Shown here: positions 53,908 through 62,880 of the stretch, one piece after another | Layout of the letters: every line of letters starts with the position of its first letter | Position numbering within the stretch: position 1 is the stretch's first letter | NCBI GenBank assembly: GCA_024231955.1 | Contig: JAAEPZ010000253.1 | Location: forward strand, 248,001 to 312,000 | Reading direction: 5' to 3' | Length of the DNA stretch: 64,000 nt | From: a bacterium | GTDB lineage: Bacteria; Krumholzibacteriota; Krumholzibacteriia; JACNKJ01 | The notes under the pieces: generated by a model | What the model saw: only the letters and a program-made list of their open reading frames with translations | Database searches by the model: none | What the model was told of the DNA's origin: nothing | Translations under genes and position numbers: made by a program

Positions 53908-54681
53908 TCAGTCGCCGGTGACGACGATGTTGTCCACGTAGAAAGTTCCCGGGCCATCGTTCCAGGTGGAGAAGCTGATATGGGTGATCTTATCCGGCGT
54001 CTTACCCCTGGAATAGAAGGATTCCAGATCGTAAGGCTCGGTGACGCCCACCACCTCAACGGTATAATAGGCTTCGGGAATCTCGGCTTCGATCTTGATC
54101 GTATACCACTTCATCAGATCCAGATTCTCGGCGATGATGGTCTTGTTCGCCCACTTCTCGCTACCCTCACGTGCAAACATGTTAATCTTGCCGGGCTCCT
54201 CGGCGTTCTCGAAACCCAGGAAAACGAAGCGCTCCTTGCCCGTGGAATTGGGGCCGCCCTTCTTGTCCTTGATGCCACCCATGAAGAAGAATCCGGAGCG
54301 GTTGTACTCGGGCAGGATCTCCTTGATGCAGATGTCGTAGCTGGCCGAGGCCATCATCTCCAACGGGCGGATGAGGCGGTTGCTGAGATAGGCGTTGAAT
54401 TCGGAGCTGGCCCTGAGCATGGCCTTGTGGGTCTTGTTTCCCCGTATGTTCTTCTTGCTCAGAGTCAACAGCTTCCGCCCGACCTCGGTATCCTTGCGTG
54501 ACTCGTACCAGTCGGGTCCCTTGCCGTCCTTGCGGAGATCCTTACCGCTCTTGGTTAGCTCGAAATCACCATCCTCGACGAGGTTTTCGGCTACGGCTAC
54601 ACTGGCCGCCAGGCTCAGGCAGAACGCTGTGAGAGCCGCGAGTGTTATCAGACGTTTGATACGACGGAACGGTGTCGACAT
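53908..54681 (-). CDS. Secreted protein with carbohydrate-binding-like jelly-roll domain
   Basis: A 257-residue exported protein with signal peptide (ending SVAVAE). The mature part opens with NLVEDGDFELTKSGKD and ends with ISFSTWNDGPGTFYVDNIVVTGD. The N-terminal NLV-x-DG-x-FE and C-terminal YVDNI-V are typical of CBM4/9-like jelly-roll domains, which bind polysaccharides. No catalytic domain. GGAGG precedes ATG 54681. The ligand cannot be predicted. Confidence 0.65.
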   Translation of the reverse strand: MSTPFRRIKRLITLAALTAFCLSLAASVAVAENLVEDGDFELTKSGKDLRKDGKGPDWYESRKDTEVGRKLLTLSKKNIRGNKTHKAMLRASSEFNAYLSNRLIRPLEMMASASYDICIKEILPEYNRSGFFFMGGIKDKKGGPNSTGKERFVFLGFENAEEPGKINMFAREGSEKWANKTIIAENLDLMKWYTIKIEAEIPEAYYTVEVVGVTEPYDLESFYSRGKTPDKITHISFSTWNDGPGTFYVDNIVVTGD

Positions 54682-55020
54682 GGGGTGACCTCCGAATTGG
54701 ACCCTGCCGATCGGACAATCCGATCGACGGCCGGAGTATAGCAGGGCGTGCAACGGGAATCTACACCAGACTGCACCCCGGGTGGTCGATTCCTGGCCAC
54801 CTGGCGGTCGCACCTGCGCATATCACTGTTGCTGGCGGTGATGCCGTCGACACGGACTCGGTTCGCCATCCCCCCCTTTCGTCATCTGGGCAATGTCGGG
54901 ATGAAGCGAGGGCACTCTGCCGCAGGTTATTGATCCGGCAATCGATATGGCGACGTCGGGGAATGCACACATCGGGCAAGTGTACTATAATCCCAGCGAC
55001 ACGATCACAAAGGGGGGATC
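54682..55020. other. Divergent intergenic region, 339 bp
   Basis: It contains a plus-strand -10 TATAAT at 54986-54991, probably for the following beta-helix gene. No RNA or small gene recognised otherwise. Confidence 0.4.
54986..54991 (+). promoter_or_regulatory. -10 element of the beta-helix gene
   Basis: Perfect TATAAT, 29 bp before the ATG at 55021. The -35 region is poor, so an activator or alternative sigma factor is possible. Confidence 0.4.
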
Positions 55021-56370
55021 ATGCTGCGATTCACATTCCTGTTCTCACTCAGTCTTCTCGTCACTCAGGCGTGCCTCGCGACGGAACTGGCCGGTGACCT
55101 GAGCGGCACACTGACCCCCGCAGGCAATCCCTATCTCGTCGTCTCCCACATCGATGTCCAGGCCGGCGACACTCTCAGGATCGAAGCCGGGTGCGACCTC
55201 CGCTTCCTCGCCGGTACATCTCTGGACATCTATGGCGCGCTGCGGGTGATGGGCAATCCCGGCATCATGGAGGTTTCATTCACCGCCGACACCGCCACCG
55301 CCTGGGACGGGATCGACATGTACGACGGCTCCGACAGCGAGCTGCAGGGCTTTATTCTCAACGGCGCCGCGACCGGTCTGCACATCTTTGGCGGCAGGGC
55401 CTTGCTGGAGGATGGTGATATAGGCCCGAGCGACAGGAACGGCCTGCGCATCGAATCCGACGACGTGATCGTTCGCCGTCTTCTCTGCCACGATTCGCTG
55501 ACGGAATCCTACACTCCGCTGTTCATCCACCAGGCCTCCCCGCTTCTGGAAAACTGTCGCGTCTTCGATTGCGGCGGCGCGGCCGGAGTGGGCATCTGGG
55601 GGCCCGCGGCCCCAACGCTGCGCGAATGCGAAGTCTCCAACTGCCTCTCGGGGATTACCTGTGTGGCGTCGTCCCCCATCATCGATCGCGCCTGGATCCA
55701 CGACAACGGCATCGCCGGCGACTTCAACAGCGGCGCAGGCATCTATGTGGGCTACGCGGGCGGCGAGCCTCTTGTGACCAACTCGATGATCGAGGGTAAC
55801 TGCTTCGGCGTTTCGGTCATGCTCGACGGGTCCGTCAATCTGGGAGATCTGGTCAACGACTATCCCGGTGACGATGGTCTCAATCGCTTCCGGGCCAATG
55901 ATCTCTATGACGGTCGGAATCGTCATCTGTGGAACGGTACTCAGAATGTACTGCTTGCCCAAAACAATTACTGGGCGGGCAGCGACGGCGTGTACGTCGA
56001 GACCGTCCCGCTCATCGATACCTGGATCATCGACGATGAAGAGGGCGAAGGCGCGGCGGTCGATTTCGAACCGCTGGCCGTGATCACGGCCATTGCCGAG
56101 AACCTCGCCGCAAGCACCTGGAGCTGTCACCCCAATCCGGCCAACCCCGTTTTCACGCTCGACGGGCATATTCCGCTGGCGGGACGCTTACGGATCTCCC
56201 TGTTCACGCCCGGCGGCCGGCTGGCCGCAACACTCATGGACGGCGATGTCGCCGCAGGCTCCTTCAGCCATACTTTTTCGGTGGGCGATCTGCCGAGCAG
56301 CCTGTACCTGGTTCGCATAGCGGTGAACGGAGAGCCGCATGCTCTCTCACGTCTGGTGATCCTACGCTGA
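55021..56370 (+). CDS. Secreted beta-helix protein with FlgD-like tail
   Basis: A 449-residue exported protein (signal to about residue 21). It opens with the common start LSGTLTPAGNPYLVVSHIDVQAGDTLRIEAGCDLRF and continues as a right-handed beta-helix (ASPLLENCRVFDC, PTLRECEVSNC, SPIIDRAWIHDN, GAGIYVGYAGG) to about residue 330. The C-terminal 75 residues are a short FlgD-like tail (CHPNPANPVFTLDG, TPGGRLAATLM, PSSLYLVRI). Adhesin-like or lyase-like; the active site is not identifiable. AAAGGGGGG precedes the ATG. Confidence 0.8.
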   Translation: MLRFTFLFSLSLLVTQACLATELAGDLSGTLTPAGNPYLVVSHIDVQAGDTLRIEAGCDLRFLAGTSLDIYGALRVMGNPGIMEVSFTADTATAWDGIDMYDGSDSELQGFILNGAATGLHIFGGRALLEDGDIGPSDRNGLRIESDDVIVRRLLCHDSLTESYTPLFIHQASPLLENCRVFDCGGAAGVGIWGPAAPTLRECEVSNCLSGITCVASSPIIDRAWIHDNGIAGDFNSGAGIYVGYAGGEPLVTNSMIEGNCFGVSVMLDGSVNLGDLVNDYPGDDGLNRFRANDLYDGRNRHLWNGTQNVLLAQNNYWAGSDGVYVETVPLIDTWIIDDEEGEGAAVDFEPLAVITAIAENLAASTWSCHPNPANPVFTLDGHIPLAGRLRISLFTPGGRLAATLMDGDVAAGSFSHTFSVGDLPSSLYLVRIAVNGEPHALSRLVILR

Positions 56371-56397
56371 AGCCGGAATCTACTGCGGGGATAATCC

Positions 56398-56431
56398 AAG
56401 CCTGCACCATCCGGTTGCGGGCTTTTCTTTT
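56398..56431 (+). terminator. Rho-independent terminator
   Basis: Eight-bp stem AAGCCTGC / GCGGGCTT (one G-U), 11-nt loop and TTCTTTT, 28 bp past the beta-helix stop. Confidence 0.8.
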
Positions 56432-56612
56432 ATCAGTGCGTCGGCATCGTCGTCCCGAGCACCATCCGATAACCGACCTCACTACTATTTCCAGGACACC
56501 GGCGACTCTTTTCATCTATACTGATAATATCAGGATTCAACTTCATACAGTATTGCATCTGTTGAGATGATATTACGATCACAATCAGTCAATCTGAACA
56601 AGGGAGTCACCC

Positions 56613-57890
56613 ATGAGACAACTGTTCACACTTCTGATTCTCTGTCTGCCCCTCTCCTCAATCCTGGCGGACACTTATACGGTTTCCCCGGACGGCACCG
56701 GCGATTACCCCACGATCCAGGCGGCCATGGATGATGGACACTACTCGGACATCATCGAACTCACCGACGGCATCTTCACCGGTGAGGGCAATCGGGATCT
56801 GGATTTCAACGGGCGCTCATTCACGATCCTGTCGCAGAGCGGCAACCCGGAAAACTGCATCATCGATTGTGAGGGGAGCGAGACGGATCCTCATCGCGGC
56901 TTCCACTTTCACTCTTGGGAGACCGCGGGCGCGATAGTGAGGAATATCACGATCAGAAACGGGTGGGCCGAATCCGAGCACTACGGCACCGGGGGTGGTG
57001 CCGTCTATTGCGAGGGCTGGACAATGCCCTACTTCGATGGTTGCGTCTTCAGCAATAACGGCAACTCCGCCATCCTCTCCGTTGAGGAGTGCGCCCCCTA
57101 CTTCATAGACTGTGTGTTCAGGGATAATCAAGGCTTCAAAGGTGGAGGCATCTGTGTGCTGGCGGGTGCGCCGCAATTCTACAACTGCGAGTTCAGCGGG
57201 AATTCGGCGGAGATAACCGGCGCCGCCCTCCATAACCATGGCGGCAATATGACTTTCACCGGCTGTGTCTTCCGAAACAATTTCGGTACGACACCCCTCT
57301 CCTTCATCTATAACGGCAGAGGGAATTTCGCCAACTGCCTCATCACCGACAACGATGCCGCAGGTTCGTATCTGGGAACCATAATCGAATTTCACGGCTT
57401 CGGTGTCGGCTTCTTCACCGACTGCATCTTCTCGCACAATGTCGGGACCAATTTCACGAACGTCATCAATATCAGCAAGATGTCGTTTACCAACATCACG
57501 GGCTGCACATTCGTGAACAATCAACTGAATGGAGGTGCCGTCATCGCCTGCAGCGAGATATCCACATCGGTTCGCAAGACGATCATCGCCTTCAACGACG
57601 GGGCTGCCGTCACGGGTTCCAGAGAGGTCAGTCTGACCTGCTGCGATATTTTTGGGAACAGTGAAGGTGACTGGACGGCCGATATCGTCAACCAATTCAG
57701 AACAGAGGGCAACATTTCGGCAGATCCCCTTTTCTGCGATCCCGCCAATGATGAATACACGCTGCATGCGACCTCACCCTGCGCGCCGGAGAACAACGAC
57801 TGCGGCGAGCTCATGGGCGCCAGAGCCGTCGCCTGCGGTCTGGTCGCCGCGGAGGCCAAAAGCTGGAGCGATATCAAAGCTCTGTACTGA
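56613..57890 (+). CDS. Secreted parallel beta-helix protein with short conserved tail
   Basis: A 425-residue exported protein (signal ending SSILA). It opens TYTVSPDGTGDYPTIQAAMD, typical of secreted beta-helix proteins, with repeated Cys-containing turns (FDGCVFSNN, FIDCVFRDN, FYNCEFSGN, FTGCVFRNN). It has no FlgD-like tail but ends SPCAPENNDCGELMGARAVACG and then SWSDIKALY. That end resembles the one at 6510-7913, so I take it as a second type of tail. AAGGGAG precedes the ATG. Confidence 0.8.
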   Translation: MRQLFTLLILCLPLSSILADTYTVSPDGTGDYPTIQAAMDDGHYSDIIELTDGIFTGEGNRDLDFNGRSFTILSQSGNPENCIIDCEGSETDPHRGFHFHSWETAGAIVRNITIRNGWAESEHYGTGGGAVYCEGWTMPYFDGCVFSNNGNSAILSVEECAPYFIDCVFRDNQGFKGGGICVLAGAPQFYNCEFSGNSAEITGAALHNHGGNMTFTGCVFRNNFGTTPLSFIYNGRGNFANCLITDNDAAGSYLGTIIEFHGFGVGFFTDCIFSHNVGTNFTNVINISKMSFTNITGCTFVNNQLNGGAVIACSEISTSVRKTIIAFNDGAAVTGSREVSLTCCDIFGNSEGDWTADIVNQFRTEGNISADPLFCDPANDEYTLHATSPCAPENNDCGELMGARAVACGLVAAEAKSWSDIKALY

Positions 57891-57908
57891 AGGTGATGCC
57901 GAATCTTC

Positions 57909-57941
57909 GGGAGGGAGCCTGCCCGGCGCAGGCTCCCTCCC
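57909..57941 (+). terminator. Strong hairpin (terminator)
   Basis: Perfect 14-bp stem GGGAGGGAGCCTGC / GCAGGCTCCCTCCC with a five-base loop, 18 bp past the stop. The following T tract is weak. Confidence 0.7.
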
Positions 57942-58133
57942 GCACTTCCCCCTCCGCTCCGCTCATCCAGTCCACCATTTCAGATCGCCGCAACACCTGC
58001 GTACCGCAAGATGGACGTCGGACGGACAACATGCTAGTTTCCGGGACGAGACAATGTGCCGCAACCAACCGCACCGCCGGCATCCGTCATTACTCCCCGC
58101 GCAATCAATCCCGGCATATGTGAAGGAGCGGCA

Positions 58134-60086
58134 ATGGGAAACAGCGGAAGATATTTACTCATCCTCATCGCATCTCTTGCCCTGTCTCCTCCGGGAGTCG
58201 CAGAATGCCGGAGCAACCCCGTCTATACCTTGTCAGGCCGTTTCGACGAGCAAGGATCCTCAATGGAGGTAACCGCCTCTATCCGATTGGGTCCTGACGA
58301 TGATGCCTCAATCACCCGGCTTTCAATACCGGCGGCGGAGGATATGGTTGTGCACGAAGTCCTCGATGCCGGAGGAGGGGAGTTATCCTGGGCCCTTTCA
58401 CCGGAGGGGACAATCCTGTCGCTAACCGATAATGACAGGTCAGATCGGATATCGTCCATCCATCTGCGTTATACCCTCCCTGTGACTCTCGACGAGAAGC
58501 TGGGTTACTATCAGCTTTGCGAGCCGACGGGTCAGCGCTGGTTCCCCAAACCCATGACCGAGGAGGGTAAGCCGTACCCCTGGGGAGATTATCGGGTCAC
58601 ACTTGATTTTCCCGAAGATATGGGGCTATTGACATCCGGCGGCTACCAGGTCCCCGATCGGGATGACGGTCGATCCCAAACGACCTACTCCGTGCAATGG
58701 GTGCAGGATTTCGGGATAGTCGCGGCCGAGGGATTCGTGGTCGAGGTTTTCGACGACGGTGCTCTCCCTGTTCATGCATTCTATCAACAGGAGTATCGCG
58801 AGGAGTTCACTCTGGTGGTTCGACGCACCCAGGAAGCCATCAGCTGGTATCTGAATACCTACGGCTTCTTCCCCCAGACTCATATGGGCGTTATCCAGGG
58901 TCATCCTCAATGGGGCGGCGGATTTCCGCTGACAAACATGTTCATGGTCCATCTGGCGAACTTGTCCGATGATTTTCTCTCGTTCATCACCGCACACGAG
59001 TTGGGCCACTATTATTGGGGCCTGCATGTGTTGAGCGATTCCGACCTGTACCTTGACTGGTTGATGCTCGCCAATGGCATCTGGATTGATCAACTCTACC
59101 TCAGCCAGCGCAATGAGCGCACTTTGCCGCAGCAGTGGCGCGCATCAGGTAACGGCGACTGGTTCCTTGATTACTTCAAAGCTCTCGTGTCCAATTACGA
59201 TCAACGCCTGGATCTGACCGACGAGGAGGTTCTGGAGATTGGGCTGGATTACGATTACAACTCCCTGATCAGACACGGCAAAGGGGCCACCGGGGTTCTC
59301 CTGCAGTCGCAGATCATCGGCACGGAAGCGTTCCTCGCCATGCAAAAGCGGATTCTTGCGGAATTTACCCACAGCCCTCTGTCCGTGTCCGAATTCGTCG
59401 ACAGGCTGATGGCCGCGGGCGCCGAGGATGCCGCTGAGTTTTTTGCCGTCTGGCGTCGGTCGGACGCTCGTCTGGATGCGGTTATCGATTTGGTCGAGCC
59501 GGCCGCAGCTGGCGGCTGCAATCTCGTAGTCCGACGCACCGGAAACGTACCCTATCCGATCGATGGCATTGTTGACCTGGGCGCCGCCGGGATCAGGGAA
59601 TTCCGCCTTGAGGCCGACGCCTCGATCGATACGTTGCACCTGGCCGTAATGCCCGCCTCTTTCGGACTGGATCCGGATGGCATCCTGCCGATATCCGGTA
59701 GCATGCACTCCGACCAACGGGCTCTCTGGCTCACCGCTCTCTACCGCCAAAAGCGGGATGACCTGTTTATCCCCCTGGCGCAAGCCCACCTCAAGCACAA
59801 TGAGAATCAGGGTTTGATCAGCTACTACCTGGCGCGACGACTCTACTGGTTGGGACGATATGAAGAGGTGACAGCGCTGCTTGACGGGAACCGGGCAATA
59901 CCCGGCATCCGGGACCAGTATCATTGCCTGGCGACAATCTACACTGCTCGTGCCCTGAACAAACTGGGCAGACAACATGCAGCTTCCGATCTCCTGGATA
60001 CGATTGCAGGCGATGCTCTCCGCAATGACCTGGAATCGTTCTACAAAAGGATCAGGCTGGAGATAACCTCCCCCCCCTCTCGCTGA
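58134..60086 (+). CDS. M1-like secreted protein with incomplete zinc site, plus helical repeats
   Basis: A 650-residue exported protein (signal ending SPPGVA). It has an N-terminal beta domain (LRYTLPVTLDEKLGYYQLCEPTGQRWFPKP), then a gluzincin-like centre with HELGHYYWG at about residue 300. The segment aligning with the usual WLNEG third-ligand motif reads LDWLMLANGIWID, so the Glu is replaced by Asn. A TPR-like helical C-terminus follows (LISYYLARRLYWLGRYEEVTALL). The protein may be inactive or use a different ligand. The start at 58134 follows AAGGAG. Confidence 0.8.
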   Translation: MGNSGRYLLILIASLALSPPGVAECRSNPVYTLSGRFDEQGSSMEVTASIRLGPDDDASITRLSIPAAEDMVVHEVLDAGGGELSWALSPEGTILSLTDNDRSDRISSIHLRYTLPVTLDEKLGYYQLCEPTGQRWFPKPMTEEGKPYPWGDYRVTLDFPEDMGLLTSGGYQVPDRDDGRSQTTYSVQWVQDFGIVAAEGFVVEVFDDGALPVHAFYQQEYREEFTLVVRRTQEAISWYLNTYGFFPQTHMGVIQGHPQWGGGFPLTNMFMVHLANLSDDFLSFITAHELGHYYWGLHVLSDSDLYLDWLMLANGIWIDQLYLSQRNERTLPQQWRASGNGDWFLDYFKALVSNYDQRLDLTDEEVLEIGLDYDYNSLIRHGKGATGVLLQSQIIGTEAFLAMQKRILAEFTHSPLSVSEFVDRLMAAGAEDAAEFFAVWRRSDARLDAVIDLVEPAAAGGCNLVVRRTGNVPYPIDGIVDLGAAGIREFRLEADASIDTLHLAVMPASFGLDPDGILPISGSMHSDQRALWLTALYRQKRDDLFIPLAQAHLKHNENQGLISYYLARRLYWLGRYEEVTALLDGNRAIPGIRDQYHCLATIYTARALNKLGRQHAASDLLDTIAGDALRNDLESFYKRIRLEITSPPSR

Positions 60087-60338
60087 TCGGAGAGGGTGAG
60101 CGCCATACAGGATCGTTTCGCTCTTTGATCGTGACGTGTCCGGCCGGACACATCACCGGAATTACTGCGTGTCCCCGAGGACCGTATCAGCTGCGGCCCC
60201 AGCCGCACGGCAGGGGCAGCGTCGCGTAACACGTGTAATTATCACCACATACAAACCACACCGCAAGTAGCCTCTTGGGCACCCGGCTTGCAATCGGCAT
60301 GTTGATGGATCCCAATTCACTTACCAGGAGGGGACAAC
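60087..60338. other. Intergenic with large palindrome
   Basis: No gene. It holds the palindrome at 60131-60156 and smaller GC hairpins near 60190-60210. The next promoter must lie here. Confidence 0.4.
60131..60156. repeat. 26-bp near-perfect palindrome (operator or terminator)
   Basis: The 16-bp core GTGTCCGGCCGGACAC (60136-60151) is perfectly palindromic and extends to 13 bases per arm with one mismatch. There is no loop, which is unusual for a terminator and more like a dimer operator. Confidence 0.55.
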
Positions 60339-61112
60339 ATGATCGGATGCCGGAGAGATGATTCGCGATTGAGAGGAACCCTCCCTCTCACACTTTTCAT
60401 ACTCCTGTTTCTCAATCTCGGTGCGTCCGCCATTGCGGCCGATTACTCGCTGGCCTGCAGTCGCGCCACGCTGGCCGGCGATCAACCGCTGCCGACCCTG
60501 GACGATATTCTGGAGCGCTATATCGAGGTTCTCGGCGGTCGTGAAGCGATCGAGGACCTGACCACACGCTTTGCCGTCGGGCAGGTGATCACGGATCTGT
60601 CCAGTCGCTCCGAGCCGATCTACGAGGAGCAGCAACTGGAGCTGTTTTGCCGCCGCCCCAACCACTTCGTCATCGTCCGGCACACCACGTCGGGACCGGT
60701 CAGTGACGGCTGGAACGGCGATATGGGTTGGCGGCAAGGCCCGAGCGGGAGCAAGCGGGTGGACAGCATCAAGCGGTCGCGTTTCGCCTGGTTCGCCAAT
60801 CCCCGGGGCCCGCTGCTGATGAAGGAATATTTCCCCGGCATGTCCGTGAGCTGCACCTGGACGCTTGAGGGTCGCAACCTCTATGTGGTGGATACCGCCT
60901 ATGACTTCTCCCTCTACTTCGATGTCGAGACCGGCCTGCTCATGCGCCTGGGATTCAATCGGAAACTTCAGGATTACCGTCGCGTCGGCGAAGTTCTTGT
61001 CCCTCACAAGTTGATCTTGAGCCGCAAGGGGGGGGCGACCAGCTACAGCTACCGGGAGATCAGGCACAACATTCCGCTGCCCGACAGCCGTTTCACGGCT
61101 CCACTACCCTAG
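60339..61112 (+). CDS. LolA-like/outer-membrane lipoprotein-sorting-type protein
   Basis: A 257-residue exported protein with an N-terminal membrane/signal segment (LTLFILLFLNLGASAIA). The part LDDILERYIEVLGGREAIEDLTTRFAVGQVI is the standard start of LolA-like proteins. They continue with beta strands like GWNGDMGWRQ, LYFDVETGLLMRLGF and the final IRHNIPLPDSRF. They form an open barrel that binds lipid or lipoprotein; the cargo is unknown. AGGAGG precedes the ATG. Confidence 0.75.
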   Translation: MIGCRRDDSRLRGTLPLTLFILLFLNLGASAIAADYSLACSRATLAGDQPLPTLDDILERYIEVLGGREAIEDLTTRFAVGQVITDLSSRSEPIYEEQQLELFCRRPNHFVIVRHTTSGPVSDGWNGDMGWRQGPSGSKRVDSIKRSRFAWFANPRGPLLMKEYFPGMSVSCTWTLEGRNLYVVDTAYDFSLYFDVETGLLMRLGFNRKLQDYRRVGEVLVPHKLILSRKGGATSYSYREIRHNIPLPDSRFTAPLP

Positions 61113-61315
61113 CGAAATCCCCGACTGCCCGCCGCCCACCAGTCCCCCCGCATCGGCGCCGGGGGCTTCTTGCATCCCTATTATCCCAGGTCGACATTTC
61201 ATTCTGGTAATTTTCCGAAAAATACCGTCTCCTCGCTAACCGATCCGTCCATCCCGGTGTCTACCAGACACACGGGACAAACCATTGACAGGCAGGAACA
61301 GCGCTGGAGCAAGAC
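61113..61315. other. Intergenic before the second ECF operon
   Basis: 203 bp, probably containing the promoter of the sigma gene. Nothing recognised with confidence. Confidence 0.3.
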
Positions 61316-61873
61316 TTGCGATTGACCGACCAGGATCTGATTGATGAAATCCGCACCGGATCCCAGGCCGCCTTCGAGCACCTGCTCCGGCGCTATGAGA
61401 GGCTTGTCTACCGTATCGGTTTCTCCTACGCACGTCAGACTGAGGGTGCCAGCGACATCGCTCAGAATGTTTTCCTGAAGGTCCACCGCAAACTGGATAC
61501 GTTTCACGGGCGCAGCTCATTCTCCTCCTGGCTGTCACAGATTGCCCGCAACGAGAGTTCCAACTGGCTCCGCTGCCAGAAGCGGCATACGGGACACGAA
61601 GAGTTGCAGCCGCACAATACCCCGGTGCAGCTGCCGGAGCAGGAGAGCGTGGTCCTCCTGGGCGAGAAGCGGGCTCGCCTTCTGAACGAGATACAGAAAC
61701 TCGATGAGCGTCAGAGTCAGGCGGTAATACTCCGTTACTTTGAGCGTATGCCTCTCCGCGAAATCGCCTCCGTTCTGAACTGCAACGAGAACCTGGTGAA
61801 GAGCATTCTCTTTCGCAGCCTCAAGAAGCTGCGCAAGCAACTGCCGGAACAAGAGAGATGGGATCATGAATGA
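61316..61873 (+). CDS. ECF-type RNA polymerase sigma factor (second)
   Basis: A 185-residue ECF sigma factor. Region 2: AAFEHLLRRYERLVYRIGFSYAR, GASDIAQNVFLKVHRKLDTF, SWLSQIARNESSNWLR. Region 4: LDERQSQAVILRYFERMPLREIASVLNCNENLVKSILFRSLKKLRKQL. TTG start with GGAG six bases upstream. It overlaps the anti-sigma gene by eight bases, the second ECF/anti-sigma pair of the window, here followed by a DUF4097 protein. Confidence 0.92.
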   Translation: MRLTDQDLIDEIRTGSQAAFEHLLRRYERLVYRIGFSYARQTEGASDIAQNVFLKVHRKLDTFHGRSSFSSWLSQIARNESSNWLRCQKRHTGHEELQPHNTPVQLPEQESVVLLGEKRARLLNEIQKLDERQSQAVILRYFERMPLREIASVLNCNENLVKSILFRSLKKLRKQLPEQERWDHE

Positions 61874-62807
61874 TTGTCGTCGTTTCGAAGAGCTGATCGA
61901 AAAACTCATGGTGGACGAGATCGTCAACGGTGACCTGACGCTCCTGCGGGAGCACTGTACCTCCTGCAAGGAGTGCAACTCCCTGCTTGAACTGCATGGG
62001 GGTCTGCAGGATCTCGGCCAGGCCCTGCCCGAGCCGAGCACCTCGGAGCTGGCGGAGATCAGGCAGCGTGTCCTCGCTCAGACTGCCCGCTCACCGCGGC
62101 AGCAATCCGTACAGAGCTCAGGATTCATCACAGATCTCGGCGCGCTCTTTCGCAATCATCCCTCTGCCGCCATCCTCGCCGCTGCGGCCATGATCGTCTT
62201 CGCCATCTTCATGACCAATCGGCCACCGGTCGAGCCGCATTTCGATGATGAGCTGCTGCAGGCGATCAATAGCCAGGCCGAGCGGATGACCGGCCTGGAC
62301 GACTACTGGGACGCCCCCTTCGTCTTCACCAACGTGACCGTTCGCCAACAGGACAACGGCCGTTTCGCCTTAAGCTTCGACGCCAACCGCCACTTCGACC
62401 TCTCCACCTCGCAGGATTCGCCACTGGCGCGAGAGGTGCTCATGCACGCGATCATGGAACCGACATCGATGGGTTCCCGCTTCCAGGCAATGGCCATGGC
62501 ACCGCAGATCATGGATCCGCGTCTGCGGGAAGCCCTGATCTTCACCATGCACCAGGATCCCAGCCTCGCCGTCCGGCTCAACTCCTTGACCGTGCTCAGC
62601 AGTTTTCCTGACGATGAGATCATTCAGGAAGCTCTGCTGCAGACCCTGAAGCAGGACAAAGAGGTGCAGATGCGTCTGCTGGCCATGGAGCATCTGACCG
62701 ATCGTCAGGTTGCCTTCGAAACACTGCAACAGGCGGTGACCGACGGCGGTTTCGACGCCGACGCCGCCCTGCTCCAGAGGACGACCGAAAAGAATCTCGA
62801 GTTCTGA
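61866..62807 (+). CDS. Anti-sigma factor with zf-HC2 motif and HEAT-like C-terminus
   Basis: A 313-residue membrane protein. The zinc motif HCTSCKEC lies at about residues 30-37, one helix (ILAAAAMIVFAIFM) at about 105-120. The extracytoplasmic part is helical and HEAT-like (REALIFTMHQDPSLAVRLNSLTVLSSF, QEALLQTLKQDKEVQMRLLAMEHL). HEAT-like repeats on an anti-sigma factor are uncommon and could sense a protein signal. It overlaps the sigma gene and is followed 73 bp later by the DUF4097 gene. Confidence 0.85.
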   Translation: MNDCRRFEELIEKLMVDEIVNGDLTLLREHCTSCKECNSLLELHGGLQDLGQALPEPSTSELAEIRQRVLAQTARSPRQQSVQSSGFITDLGALFRNHPSAAILAAAAMIVFAIFMTNRPPVEPHFDDELLQAINSQAERMTGLDDYWDAPFVFTNVTVRQQDNGRFALSFDANRHFDLSTSQDSPLAREVLMHAIMEPTSMGSRFQAMAMAPQIMDPRLREALIFTMHQDPSLAVRLNSLTVLSSFPDDEIIQEALLQTLKQDKEVQMRLLAMEHLTDRQVAFETLQQAVTDGGFDADAALLQRTTEKNLEF

Positions 62808-62880
62808 TGACTGCCACACGGAACTCGCCACAACTCGACCAGGAAACGAAACGCCCAGACAGAATGAAAGAGAGAGTATC

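Noticed and set aside
60075..60096. CCCTCTC / GAGAGGG hairpin as terminator of the M1-like gene
   Set aside because: It overlaps the stop codon, is short and lacks a T tract.
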